A stretch of 35,280 nt of DNA from Syntrophus sp. (in: bacteria) (GTDB taxonomy: Bacteria > Desulfobacterota > Syntrophorhabdia > Syntrophorhabdales > Syntrophorhabdaceae): the NCBI GenBank assembly GCA_013824835.1, contig PNOM01000024.1, positions 1-35,280 on the forward strand, written 5' to 3'. Made by a program: the position numbers and the translations under genes. Shown here in pieces: positions 7,703 to 16,117 of this stretch (the first letter of the stretch is position 1; each line of letters starts with the position of its first letter). Under the pieces are notes generated by a model that was not told the DNA's origin, searched no databases, and saw nothing but the letters and a program-made list of their open reading frames with translations.

Positions 7703-9066
7703 TGAGCAGGGTTTTTCTCATTTCCTCCAACACGATGACCGAGCCATACCCGGCATATCCTCTGGGCATGGCGATAGTAGCCTCAGCCCTCTCCTCAAGG
7801 GGCCACAAGGTCGCACAGTTTGATTTCCTTGCAGAAGCACAGTCTCATACAAGACTCCAGGGGGCGATTCAGAAATTCAAACCCGATTATGTCGGGATAT
7901 CACTCCGCAATATTGACAGTGCTGATTCCTTCACCGCTGAGAAGGTCTGGGCTCTTGCCTCGGACAGGGAAATCACAAAGACAATCAAGGCGAATACAGG
8001 TGCGCCTGTGGTGCTGGGCGGACCTGCTTTTTCAATCATGCCTGAAGAAATACTCGGGTATGTAGGCGCTGATTACGGGATTGTCGGCGCCGGGGGCGTC
8101 CAATTCTCCGATCTTATTGATCGTCTTAATCAGGGACAGGAGGCGCCTCCAATTTCAAGAGGAAACGATGTCTCCCACAGTAATGATGTATCATTGAGAC
8201 CCCTCTGGAACAAAAAATTAACAAAATACTATACAAAACATAACGGGGTGGTTGGCCTTCAGACAAAACGCGGCTGTCCCCATAACTGTGTATACTGCAC
8301 CTACCCCTATCTGGATGGAGACAGCTATATCCGGAAAGAGCCGGGGCTGGTGGCAGATGATATTGAACAATTAACGAAAGACCACCAGATCACCTCGATT
8401 TTTTTTACCGATTCCGTATTTAACGATGCTGAAGACGGTTATCTCACTATTGCAGAAGAGATACTGCGCCGGGATATAAAGGTCGAATGGACTGCCTTTT
8501 TCCGGCCCGACAGGATTGAAGGCAGGGATATGGAATTGATGAAACGTTCGGGGCTTTATGCAGTGGAGGCTGGAACGGATGCTGCCCATGACGTCACACT
8601 TGCAGGACTCAATAAATCATTTTCCTTTGACGATGTGGTTCATTTCAATGGGACTTGTTGTGATATGGAGATACCATGCGTTCATTACATTATGTTCGGG
8701 GGGCCCGGAGAGACAGAAAAAACAATCAGAGAGGGTCTCGACAACCTCACACGCCTGAAAAACTGTGTTATTTTCGGGTTTTCCGGAATTCGCATCCTCC
8801 CGGGTGCTGGTATCCATAAAATGGCAATAGAAGAGGGGTTTGTAAAGGAAGGAGCCCCCCTCCTGGAATCTATATTCTATTTTTCACCTGAAATAGAGCC
8901 TTCCCGTATGAATGAGACTATTGAAAATGCTTTTAAAAAAGAGAGAAGCTGGATTTTTCCGCCCTCTGCGGGCCAGGAGATGCAGAAGGTCATGCACCGT
9001 TTCGGTTTCCACGGCCCCATATGGCATAAACTCGTTTCTTTTAAAAAGCCCCGGGTAAGGTACTAA
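7702..9066 (+). CDS. B12-binding-type radical SAM enzyme 2
   Basis: A 454-residue protein. The N-terminal domain looks like the cobalamin-binding region (PAYPLGMAIVASALSSRGH, then PVVLGGPAF and a GADYGIVGAGG segment). The radical SAM core has CPHNCVYC (Cys192, Cys196, Cys199), followed by the expected core features, including a GGPGE segment. The gene overlaps the previous one by one base (TAATG), and the next starts 4 bases after its stop, so all three are translationally coupled. It is clearly diverged from its neighbours, which argues for successive distinct reactions rather than recent duplication. Substrate and reaction cannot be deduced; methylation, cyclisation or C-C bond formation are all known in the superfamily. 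Confidence 0.9.
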   Translation: MSRVFLISSNTMTEPYPAYPLGMAIVASALSSRGHKVAQFDFLAEAQSHTRLQGAIQKFKPDYVGISLRNIDSADSFTAEKVWALASDREITKTIKANTGAPVVLGGPAFSIMPEEILGYVGADYGIVGAGGVQFSDLIDRLNQGQEAPPISRGNDVSHSNDVSLRPLWNKKLTKYYTKHNGVVGLQTKRGCPHNCVYCTYPYLDGDSYIRKEPGLVADDIEQLTKDHQITSIFFTDSVFNDAEDGYLTIAEEILRRDIKVEWTAFFRPDRIEGRDMELMKRSGLYAVEAGTDAAHDVTLAGLNKSFSFDDVVHFNGTCCDMEIPCVHYIMFGGPGETEKTIREGLDNLTRLKNCVIFGFSGIRILPGAGIHKMAIEEGFVKEGAPLLESIFYFSPEIEPSRMNETIENAFKKERSWIFPPSAGQEMQKVMHRFGFHGPIWHKLVSFKKPRVRY

Positions 9067-9070
9067 GGTA

Positions 9071-10516
9071 ATGGCCCCTTTAGACTTCTCAAAAATACTT
9101 CTTGTCCATCCCCTTGGCTACAAGGCGGATGACGCAGGCCATGACATTTCAAGGATGGCAAACATTATGCCTCCCCTGGGGCTTGCAAGCATTGCTGCCT
9201 ATCTGGAGAAAAACGGGATAGATGCAGGAATCATAGACTGCTATGCGAAACCCCAATCAGACGGCCTTATTGAAGGGTATCTCAGGGATGCGAGGCCTGC
9301 CTTTATCGGTATGAGTTGCAGCACCGCAAACTTTCTTGACGGCCTGCGGATTGCAAAAATGGCCAAGGATATCCTGCCGGATATCAAGGTGGTATTCGGC
9401 GGTCACCATGTATCAGCCTTAAAGGAAAAGGCACTGGAACCGTTCCCTGTTGTTGATTTTGCTGTTGTGGGGGAAGGGGAACAGACAATGGTGGAACTCA
9501 TGAAAGCCGGGGGAGAGGATGCAGCTCGGATTGGGGGCCTCCTCTACAGGGAAAAGACCGGAGAAACCCGTTTTAACGGTTACCGGCCCCATGCCCTTGA
9601 TCTCGATACCCTCCCGTTTCCTGCATACGAAAAGCTTGACGGTTATCCGGATACATATAAACTTCCCATTTTTAACTACCCCGCGACCCCCAATTCCAGT
9701 TGTACATCGAGCCGTGGTTGCCCGTATCGGTGTACATACTGTGATCGTTCAGTCTTTCCTACGGGCTACCGGTATAACTCTGCCGAATACCTCTATGAGC
9801 ATTTCCGATATCTCCATGAACGTTTCGGGATACGGCACCTTAATCTCTATGATGACCAGTTTACCTTTTATCGGAAGAGGGTAGAGACCTTTACCCGGAT
9901 GATGGTAGATCGCCCCCTGGGGATGACCTTTAACTGTGCGGTGCGGGCGGAACACATCGATCTTGCTATCCTCCGGGAGATGAAGGCTGCCGGGTGCTGG
10001 ATGATCAGTCTCGGCATAGAGAACGGCGATGAGGAACTACTTGCCCAGCACCGGAAAAATGCGAACCTTGATCTTGTGGCAGAAAAGATACGGCTTATAA
10101 AGAAGGCCGGGATCAGGGTCAAGGGGCTTATGATGATCGGGCTGCCCGGCGAAACGGAGCAGAGTGTGAAGAAGAGCATGAATTACGTCTTTTCTCTTCC
10201 TATTGACGATATTAATGTATCAAAATTTACCCCCTTTCCCGGCTCTGCACTTTATGAACATATAGGAGAACTCGGAACATTTGATGAAGATTGGGAGAAA
10301 ATGGACTGCATGCATTTCCAGTTTATACCAAAAGGGATGACAAAACCGGGTCTTGAAAGGCTCTTTACCCTCTTCTACAGAAAGCATTTCATGAGGCCCA
10401 AGTGCCTCTGGCAATATGTTACCATGATATGGCGTTCCCCGGACAGTTGGATACGGTTCCTTTCCAATCTCACATCCTTTTTGAAATTCGCATGGACCAA
10501 CAAACGTCATGCCTGA
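9071..10516 (+). CDS. B12-binding-type radical SAM enzyme 3
   Basis: A 481-residue protein with the full canonical layout. The cobalamin-binding-type domain covers residues 1-180 (NIMPPLGLASIAAYLEKNG, VVFGGHHVSALKEKAL, VVGEGEQT). The radical SAM core carries CPYRCTYC (Cys217, Cys221, Cys224) and later GLPGETEQS. The C-terminal ~80 residues are basic and aromatic-rich, typical of BchE/HpnJ-like proteins and possibly involved in lipid substrate access. Start ATG 9071 lies 4 bases after the previous stop. The gene ends 20 bases before the SDR that opens the sphingolipid-like block, with no obvious terminator. One transcript probably covers the radical SAM and sphingoid genes. Confidence 0.92.
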   Translation: MAPLDFSKILLVHPLGYKADDAGHDISRMANIMPPLGLASIAAYLEKNGIDAGIIDCYAKPQSDGLIEGYLRDARPAFIGMSCSTANFLDGLRIAKMAKDILPDIKVVFGGHHVSALKEKALEPFPVVDFAVVGEGEQTMVELMKAGGEDAARIGGLLYREKTGETRFNGYRPHALDLDTLPFPAYEKLDGYPDTYKLPIFNYPATPNSSCTSSRGCPYRCTYCDRSVFPTGYRYNSAEYLYEHFRYLHERFGIRHLNLYDDQFTFYRKRVETFTRMMVDRPLGMTFNCAVRAEHIDLAILREMKAAGCWMISLGIENGDEELLAQHRKNANLDLVAEKIRLIKKAGIRVKGLMMIGLPGETEQSVKKSMNYVFSLPIDDINVSKFTPFPGSALYEHIGELGTFDEDWEKMDCMHFQFIPKGMTKPGLERLFTLFYRKHFMRPKCLWQYVTMIWRSPDSWIRFLSNLTSFLKFAWTNKRHA

Positions 10517-10536
10517 TTCATAGAAACAAAGAAGGG

Positions 10537-11520
10537 ATGTTAAAGGTATTAGTAACAGGTGCCAATGGGTTTATTGGCAGCCATCTCGTCGAGAGATTGG
10601 TACGAAGCGAGGCACGGGTCCGTTGTCTTGTGCGCCGAACAGGCGATCTTCGCTGGCTTAGGGATTTACCGGTAGAGATTGTATATGGCGATTGTGTTGA
10701 TAAGGATTCACTGTCGTCAGCAGTCGTCGGGGTGGATTGTGTTTACCATTTGGCCGGTGCAACGAAGGTGAAACGGAAGGAAGATTTTTTTACAATAAAT
10801 GCCGGTGGAACGGAAAATCTGATTCAAGCCTGCTTGGACCATAATCCAAAAATGGCGAAGTTTGTGTATCTTTCGAGTCAAGCGGCTTCAGGTCCGGGCG
10901 TTAACGGACGGATGAAGGCGGAATCAGATCCGGATTTTCCCATTTCACCTTATGGCAAGAGCAAACGGATCGGCGAAGAAACGGTGTTGGACCATCGCAA
11001 GCACATTCCTGTTACTATTCTTCGTCCGAGCGCAGTTTATGGGCCTCGTGATCGTGATTTCCTATTTTTTTTAAAACTTATAGAGAAAAAGATTAAATTC
11101 AGTCTCCTGGGGGTGACCCAGTGGATCAGTATGTGTTTTGTAAACGATTTGGTTGACTTGCTGGTCAAGTCGGGTAGAACCGGAAAGGGAGACGGCGAGA
11201 TTTTTTTCATATCAGACGGTCGAAGTTACCGGATGGAAGAAATCGGCGATGCCTTTTCGGCTGCGATGAGAACAACGGCATTCCGATTGCCCGTCCCAAG
11301 GTGCCTGATTTGCGGAATCGGAGCGATTAACGAGACGATATCTTATTTTACGGATCAGCCATGTTTACTCACTTGTGGCAAGGCAAAAGAAATGGTGCAG
11401 GAAAATTGGACTTGTGATATTACCAAAGCGAAAAATATGTTAGAATACAGACCAACGATCGACTTGGTTCAAGGGACGGAGATCACCGTCGACTGGTATC
11501 GCAAAAATAATTGGTTGTAA
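10537..11520 (+). CDS. Extended SDR (NAD-dependent epimerase/dehydratase), ceramide-reductase-like
   Basis: A 327-residue extended short-chain dehydrogenase. It has the NAD(P)-binding motif TGANGFIGSHL at the N terminus, the Ser of YLSSQ, and the catalytic YGKSK (YxxxK) pair. In Caulobacter an epimerase-family reductase (CerR) encoded near serine palmitoyltransferase and the GNAT ceramide synthase reduces the 3-oxo group. The same three-gene combination is seen here, so 3-ketosphingoid or 3-ketoceramide reduction is the best guess. A sterol-dehydrogenase-like or sugar-modifying SDR cannot be excluded. ATG 10537 is chosen because GAAGGG lies just upstream and the NAD motif needs a start near here. 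The PLP enzyme begins 13 bases downstream. Confidence 0.8.
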   Translation: MLKVLVTGANGFIGSHLVERLVRSEARVRCLVRRTGDLRWLRDLPVEIVYGDCVDKDSLSSAVVGVDCVYHLAGATKVKRKEDFFTINAGGTENLIQACLDHNPKMAKFVYLSSQAASGPGVNGRMKAESDPDFPISPYGKSKRIGEETVLDHRKHIPVTILRPSAVYGPRDRDFLFFLKLIEKKIKFSLLGVTQWISMCFVNDLVDLLVKSGRTGKGDGEIFFISDGRSYRMEEIGDAFSAAMRTTAFRLPVPRCLICGIGAINETISYFTDQPCLLTCGKAKEMVQENWTCDITKAKNMLEYRPTIDLVQGTEITVDWYRKNNWL

Positions 11521-11533
11521 GGAAAAACGAACA

Positions 11534-12718
11534 ATGGATATTTTTGAAAAATGCGTTAAATTTGTTGACCAGGCGGTCCGTGCACTTCGAGAATCCGGAA
11601 ATTATTTTTACTTCCGGGAAATCCAATCCCCACAGGATTCAGAAGTCATCGTGGGGGGGCGTCGGGTAATCATGATCGGCTCGAATAATTACCTGGGATT
11701 AACCTGCCATCCAAGGGTAAAAGAAGCCGCCATCAAGGCCGTTGAAAAATACGGCACCGGTTGCGCAGGTTCCAGGTTCTTAAACGGAAATCTTGAAATT
11801 CATGAAGAATTTGAACGGAAATTGGCGCGTTTTTTCAAGAAGCCCGCTGCGTTGACCTTTGCCACCGGATATCAGACCAACCTGGGAACGATCTCGGCCC
11901 TTCTGGGACGTAACGATCTCGCCATTCTTGATAAATACAATCATGCAAGCATTATCGATGGGTGCCGGTTGTCATTTGGCCTTCCAAAAAAATACCGCCA
12001 TAATGACATGAACGATCTGCGCCGTGTTCTTGAAGCCACCAAGGGCTATGGCCAGTTGATTATTGTGGATGGGGTCTTCAGCATGGAAGGTGATATCGCA
12101 GACCTGTCATCTATTGTCAAACTGGCAAAACTCTACGGGGCCAGGATCATGGTGGATGATGCCCATGGAATTGGTGTTTTGGGTAAAACGGGACGGGGAA
12201 CAGCCGAACATTTCGGGTTGGCAGACGAAGTAGACCTGATCATGGGGACCTACAGTAAATCCCTGGCCGCCATCGGCGGGTTTGTTGCCGGGGACCAGAC
12301 GATTATTGATTATATCAGACATACAGCCCGCTCCATGATGTTCAGTGCGAGTCTGCCGCCCGCTTCAGTGGCTGCGGCGAGTGCAGCGTTGGACATTGTG
12401 GACGAAAACCCTGAGCTTCTGGAACAATTATGGCGGAATACACGGAAGATGCTAAAGGGGTTTAAGGCATTGGGGTTTGACACCGGAACGAGCGAAACAC
12501 CGATTATTCCGGTTATGATCAAGGATGCCGCTAAGACTTGTGAAATGTGCAGTTTGTTGTTTGACGAGGGGGTTTTCGTCAATCCAATTGTCAGTCCGGC
12601 TGTTCCTCCTGGAAGGGAGCTTCTGCGAACCAGTTTCATGGCCACCCACACTGATTCACAGTTGGATCAGGTTTTGTCCGCTTTTGAAAAGGTTGGAAAA
12701 CAACTGGGAGTTATTTAA
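11534..12718 (+). CDS. Alpha-oxoamine synthase (serine palmitoyltransferase-like)
   Basis: A 394-residue fold-type I PLP enzyme of the AONS/KBL/SPT family. Visible motifs are SNNYLGL, GTGCAGSRFLNG, the cofactor-stacking His in KYNHASIIDG, MVDDAHGIGVLG, the Schiff-base Lys242 in GTYSKSLAAIGG, and the C-terminal PAVPPGRELLRTSF region that holds the substrate carboxylate. These enzymes condense an acyl-CoA or acyl-ACP with an amino acid, releasing CO2. AONS uses pimeloyl plus alanine, KBL acetyl plus glycine, SPT long acyl plus serine; cysteate-using relatives make sulfonolipids. Neighbouring SDR and GNAT genes favour an SPT-type role in sphingoid base formation, and absence of other biotin or threonine genes argues against AONS/KBL. 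Substrate choice is inference. Confidence 0.88.
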   Translation: MDIFEKCVKFVDQAVRALRESGNYFYFREIQSPQDSEVIVGGRRVIMIGSNNYLGLTCHPRVKEAAIKAVEKYGTGCAGSRFLNGNLEIHEEFERKLARFFKKPAALTFATGYQTNLGTISALLGRNDLAILDKYNHASIIDGCRLSFGLPKKYRHNDMNDLRRVLEATKGYGQLIIVDGVFSMEGDIADLSSIVKLAKLYGARIMVDDAHGIGVLGKTGRGTAEHFGLADEVDLIMGTYSKSLAAIGGFVAGDQTIIDYIRHTARSMMFSASLPPASVAAASAALDIVDENPELLEQLWRNTRKMLKGFKALGFDTGTSETPIIPVMIKDAAKTCEMCSLLFDEGVFVNPIVSPAVPPGRELLRTSFMATHTDSQLDQVLSAFEKVGKQLGVI

Positions 12719-12731
12719 GGCAGGAAAGACT

Positions 12732-13853
12732 GTGGGCGTTACGATCAAGCTGGTGACCGCGATCAGGGAACTGAAGCAATTCATATCCTTTCCCTATTCC
12801 TTGTATGCGGGAAATCCTTTCTGGGTGCCTCCGCTGCGTTTTACTGAGATGCAAACATTCCGATGGGATAAAAATCCGGCCTTTGAGTTTTGTGAGGTAA
12901 AATATTGGCTGGCATTTAAAAATGGAAAAGTTGCTGGCAGGATTGCCGGAATCCTCAATAACCGCTACATCGAAGCCTGGGGGAAAAAAACAGTACGGTT
13001 CGGCTACATCGAGTTTATCGACGATGAACAGGTGTCAGGGGCCCTGCTTAAGACAGTCGAAAACTGGTCGAAAGAAAAAGGGATGGCATCTCTGCACGGA
13101 CCTCTTGGCTTTACCGACCTGGACCCTGAAGGAATGCTGGTGGAAGGGTTTGAAGAGCCAGGAACCATGGGGGCGATCTACAATTTTTCCTATTATCCGG
13201 TTCATCTGGAGAAGAATGGATATCAGAAAGATGTAGACTGGGTGGAATTTGAGGTAAAGGTGCCTGTAGATATTAATGAAAAGCTGAAGCGACTGGCTGA
13301 AGTTGTTATTCGAAAACATCATCTCAAGGTTCTGCAGATTAAAAAGAGCAAGGAACTTCTTCCCTATGCAAAAGAAATATTTCATGTTCTAAATGAATCC
13401 TACGAAGGTCTTTACGGGGTAGTTCCTCTGACGGAAAAGCAAATAGATATGTATATCAACCAGTATTTCAGACTGATCCGGCACGATTATATTTCGGTTA
13501 TTTTAGACCAAGAGGACCAGGTGGCTGCCTTTGGCATTACCATTCCATCCCTGGCCATAGCCCTTCGGAAAGCCCGGGGAAGGCTGCTTCCTTTCGGATT
13601 TATTCATTTATTAAGGGCTTCGCGAAAAAATGATACGGTCGAAATGTGCCTGATTGCGGTCCGGCCCGATCTCCAGGGGAAAGGCGTCAATGCACTGTTG
13701 ATGCACGAATTCAATAAAATCTATGTACGCCATAATATCCTCAAGGCGGAAACCAATCCCGAACTGGAAACCAATAACAAAGTCCAGGCCCAATGGAAAT
13801 TCTTCGAAGCCCGCCAGCATAAACGCCGGCGATGTTACATTAAGTATGTTTGA
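12732..13853 (+). CDS. GNAT-fold N-acyltransferase, candidate bacterial ceramide synthase
   Basis: A 373-residue protein starting at GTG 12732, six bases after AGGA. Its N-terminal part (YSLYAGNPFWVPPLR, then a KNPAFEF and VAGRIAGI stretch) is characteristic of a GNAT-related family often encoded next to serine palmitoyltransferase-like genes. The C-terminal GNAT domain has the acyl-CoA pyrophosphate loop in LIAVRPDLQGKGVNALL (Gln315 onward). The bacterial ceramide synthase of Caulobacter is GNAT-type and unrelated to the eukaryotic enzyme, so N-acylation of a sphingoid base is the likely reaction. It could instead acylate a different amine. Spacing to the PLP enzyme is 13 bases and to the SRPBCC gene 7 bases, making a tight operon. 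Confidence 0.72.
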   Translation: MGVTIKLVTAIRELKQFISFPYSLYAGNPFWVPPLRFTEMQTFRWDKNPAFEFCEVKYWLAFKNGKVAGRIAGILNNRYIEAWGKKTVRFGYIEFIDDEQVSGALLKTVENWSKEKGMASLHGPLGFTDLDPEGMLVEGFEEPGTMGAIYNFSYYPVHLEKNGYQKDVDWVEFEVKVPVDINEKLKRLAEVVIRKHHLKVLQIKKSKELLPYAKEIFHVLNESYEGLYGVVPLTEKQIDMYINQYFRLIRHDYISVILDQEDQVAAFGITIPSLAIALRKARGRLLPFGFIHLLRASRKNDTVEMCLIAVRPDLQGKGVNALLMHEFNKIYVRHNILKAETNPELETNNKVQAQWKFFEARQHKRRRCYIKYV

Positions 13854-13860
13854 TCGACGG

Positions 13861-14511
13861 ATGAAAATTTTAAAATTATTTCTTGTAGTTGCTTTCATTA
13901 TGTATGCTTCCTTAAGCTTCTCCATCACTCCCCCTGCGGAGCTCACTCAAGCGGAACTGGCGAAACTTACGAATAAGGAATTAATCATTCATTCCAAAGA
14001 GATTCCAAAACGCCCCTGGCCCGAAATAACTATTTTTGCCCTGATTGATGTATTACCCGTTGAAGCAACAGCCCTTTTTTCTCATTACGAGGATCAAAAA
14101 ACATATATTCCTGATTTAACTAAATCCTATCTCGTAAAAAAAATATCTGAGAATGAAATGATCGTCGATTTTGAAATGCGCACCCCATGGCCGCTTTCGA
14201 ACAGCAAATATTCTACCGGAAATGTTTTCAAAAGGTTAGAGGGTAACGGATATGAAATCAGTTGGTATCTGGTTAAATCGGACTCTTTAATTGACAGTAA
14301 AGGAATGGTCCAGTTCATTCCATACGAAAAGAAAACCCTCATGAAGTATAGATCGCTTATTTACCCTGATTCAAAGTTTGCTTCCATTTTTTCTTCTAAA
14401 GCTGAAAGCGGTATGTCTAAAACGGTTCAGGCCATCGTGACCTATATAGAGGAATCAAAAAAGAAAAATCCGGAAAAGATTCAAAAGTTAATTAACTTAC
14501 TTCCTAAGTAA
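13861..14511 (+). CDS. Exported SRPBCC/START-like lipid-binding protein
   Basis: A 216-residue protein. A signal peptide covers about residues 1-21 (MKILKLFLVVAFIMYASL, then SFS). The mature part resembles a START/polyketide-cyclase-type SRPBCC fold: alternating strands with FALIDVLPVEATALFSHYED, then YLVKKISENEMIVDFEMR, and a C-terminal long helix. Such domains bind hydrophobic ligands. The protein is probably periplasmic, so transport or handling of the sphingolipid-like product across the periplasm is plausible, but this is inference. A start at ATG 13846, overlapping the previous stop, is possible and would only lengthen the n-region. Base composition is clearly AT-richer than neighbours: four 60-base lines counted here give about 35% GC. 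Confidence 0.7.
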   Translation: MKILKLFLVVAFIMYASLSFSITPPAELTQAELAKLTNKELIIHSKEIPKRPWPEITIFALIDVLPVEATALFSHYEDQKTYIPDLTKSYLVKKISENEMIVDFEMRTPWPLSNSKYSTGNVFKRLEGNGYEISWYLVKSDSLIDSKGMVQFIPYEKKTLMKYRSLIYPDSKFASIFSSKAESGMSKTVQAIVTYIEESKKKNPEKIQKLINLLPK

Positions 14512-14605
14512 AATTTCCTGGCATTGGAAGAAAGTTGGCGGTCAGGCTTGACACCCGAACTTATTACCTTGCAAACCTGTCATTAATAAAGGATACTGTA
14601 TCACT

Positions 14606-15130
14606 ATGCCGAAACCACCATCAAGAAATAGATCCGAAGGTAAACCAGGAACATTTAGTCCATCGAAAAGGCCGCCAAGGAGTTTATCTGAGAAGTCAGA
14701 TCGAAGCAGCGGCGGTTTCCGTGGGCGCAAAGATAAATCATCCGAATATTTTATTCCATCAGGAAGGACATCAAGAGACCTGCCGGAGAAGTCAGATCGA
14801 AGCAGCGGCAGTTTCCGGGGACGGGGAGAAGGAAAGCCATTCATCTCTTTTGACCGGCCAAAAAGGGAGCCGGGATTTGTACCAGGCGAAAAAAGGCCGA
14901 TAGCCGCGGAACAGCCAAAGACAGTCTCAGCAGCAGCTTTGAAAAGAGGGTTCGAAAGGGCGAAAGATGAGATAACAGGTATGTGCGACGAAATATCTGC
15001 CCTTATGACCAGCCGATACAATATCGGCGAGGTTGAGTTAACGGTGAGTTTCAGCTCAAATGGAGACTTTATCGGTTTCGGCGCCGGCGGCGCAGCATCA
15101 ATTAAGATCACAATTATCCCTTCAAAATAA
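14606..15130 (+). CDS. Hypothetical protein with basic repeats and a C-terminal beta-rich domain
   Basis: A 174-residue protein that I do not recognise as a whole. Residues 1-110 are disordered, rich in Arg, Ser, Pro and Gly, with a 15-residue repeat twice (SEKSDRSSGGFRGR and PEKSDRSSGSFRGR). The C-terminal 65 residues include a helix, then EVELTVSFSS and AASIKITIIP strands. That pattern resembles the small peptidase-co-occurring (trypco/Pepco-like) domains of effector-type systems, but the match is weak. ATG 14606 has AAAGGA upstream. A slightly longer open frame exists on the opposite strand, but the plus frame gives the coherent globular C terminus. It is in the same frame as, and just upstream of, the hydrolase region. 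Confidence 0.55.
   Translation: MPKPPSRNRSEGKPGTFSPSKRPPRSLSEKSDRSSGGFRGRKDKSSEYFIPSGRTSRDLPEKSDRSSGSFRGRGEGKPFISFDRPKREPGFVPGEKRPIAAEQPKTVSAAALKRGFERAKDEITGMCDEISALMTSRYNIGEVELTVSFSSNGDFIGFGAGGAASIKITIIPSK
14690..14822 (+). repeat. Two-copy direct repeat within the basic low-complexity protein
   Basis: Two near-identical 37-base units at 14690-14726 and 14786-14822, 96 bases apart and so in the same reading frame, differ at only a few positions. They encode the repeated EKSDRSSG(G/S)FRGR peptide. The spacing suggests a 32-residue duplication inside the gene, since flanking residues (RPPRSLS and RTSRDLP) are also similar. Confidence 0.75.
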
Positions 15131-15274
15131 ACGGCTGAACTACGGCCGGGTTTTGTTACTCAAACGTGCAATCAAGTTGACTCTTGGGGAACCCTTCTGG
15201 AACATCGGCATTTAACAACATATCACCCTTTTCGATCAGCCCGGGCGAAAGAGCAGTATCTGAACCTCTATGAT

Positions 15275-16102
15275 ATGAGGGCGCGGCAGTGGCCCGTCAT
15301 TTCTGAGTCCAGGGTGGTTGACACCTCATACGGCAGCACATTTGTCCGTATCAGCGGGCCTGCTGCTGCCCCGCCGCTGGTGCTGCTGTCAGGCGCTGGC
15401 GCTACTTCACTCATGTGGATTCCGAACATAGAGGCCTTATCAGAGCGTTATAAAACCTATGCGGTTGATAATATTTATGACTATGGTCGAAGCGTCTATA
15501 CACGAACCCTCAAGGGCTCAGATGATTTTGTGAAATGGCTTGATGAGTTGTTCAGCCTCCTTGAACTTGGAGACGCAATCAATCTTATGGGTATGTCCTA
15601 TGGGGGCTGGATTGTAAGCCAATACGCGCTTCGCTTCCCCCACCGCCTTGATAAAATTGTCTTATTGGCGCCGGCAGGCATGATATTGTCCTTACGGCTA
15701 ATGTTTATGATCCGCCTGATGCTCGCGATGCTCCCGTATCGTTATTTTACCCGCTCATTTATGTACTGGCTGTTCAAGGACCTGGCAAACAGGAATGATG
15801 TGGCCCGGATGCTGTTAAGGGAAGCGGCAGATGACACTTTTATGGCTTCGCGGTGTTTCAAGATAAAGCGGTTTGTTATGCCCACGGTGTTGACGGACAG
15901 GGAACTGCAGAACATCAAGGTCCCTGCGCTCTATTTGGTCGGTGAGAATGAAAAGATCTATTCTGCGCGGAAAGCGGTTGAGCGTTTTCAAAAGGTGGCG
16001 CCCTGGATACAAACAGGGCTTATTCCAAAGGCCGGCCATGCCTTGCATGTGGAGCAACCGGAAATGGTAAACAGCTTAGTGTGCGAGTTTCTGAGAGGGT
16101 AA
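15275..16102 (+). CDS. Alpha/beta hydrolase with uncertain N terminus
   Basis: A protein of 275 residues from ATG 15275. It has the oxyanion-side strand PPLVLLSGAGAT, the nucleophile elbow GMSYGG (Ser108), a cap region rich in hydrophobic helices (about 145-175), the acid region VGENEKIY, and a C-terminal His in KAGHALHVE. It is an esterase/thioesterase-like hydrolase; an acyl-ester or thioester of the locus product is a possible substrate. The frame is open upstream to 15131, and the translated stretch just before the ATG (FRSARAKEQYLNLYDMRARQ) looks like the usual N terminus of this family. No ATG, GTG or TTG exists in that extension, so the start may be CTG, or a start codon has been lost. 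Confidence 0.82.
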   Translation: MRARQWPVISESRVVDTSYGSTFVRISGPAAAPPLVLLSGAGATSLMWIPNIEALSERYKTYAVDNIYDYGRSVYTRTLKGSDDFVKWLDELFSLLELGDAINLMGMSYGGWIVSQYALRFPHRLDKIVLLAPAGMILSLRLMFMIRLMLAMLPYRYFTRSFMYWLFKDLANRNDVARMLLREAADDTFMASRCFKIKRFVMPTVLTDRELQNIKVPALYLVGENEKIYSARKAVERFQKVAPWIQTGLIPKAGHALHVEQPEMVNSLVCEFLRG

Positions 16103-16117
16103 TTCCAATAATATTCC

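Noticed and set aside
14690-14822. CRISPR-like array.
   Set aside because: Only two units, in frame inside a coding sequence, with a coding spacer.
14542-15111. Minus-strand open frame of 189 codons opposite the repeat protein.
   Set aside because: The plus frame has a ribosome site and a coherent C-terminal domain; the minus frame shows only the mirrored repeat. Some doubt remains.
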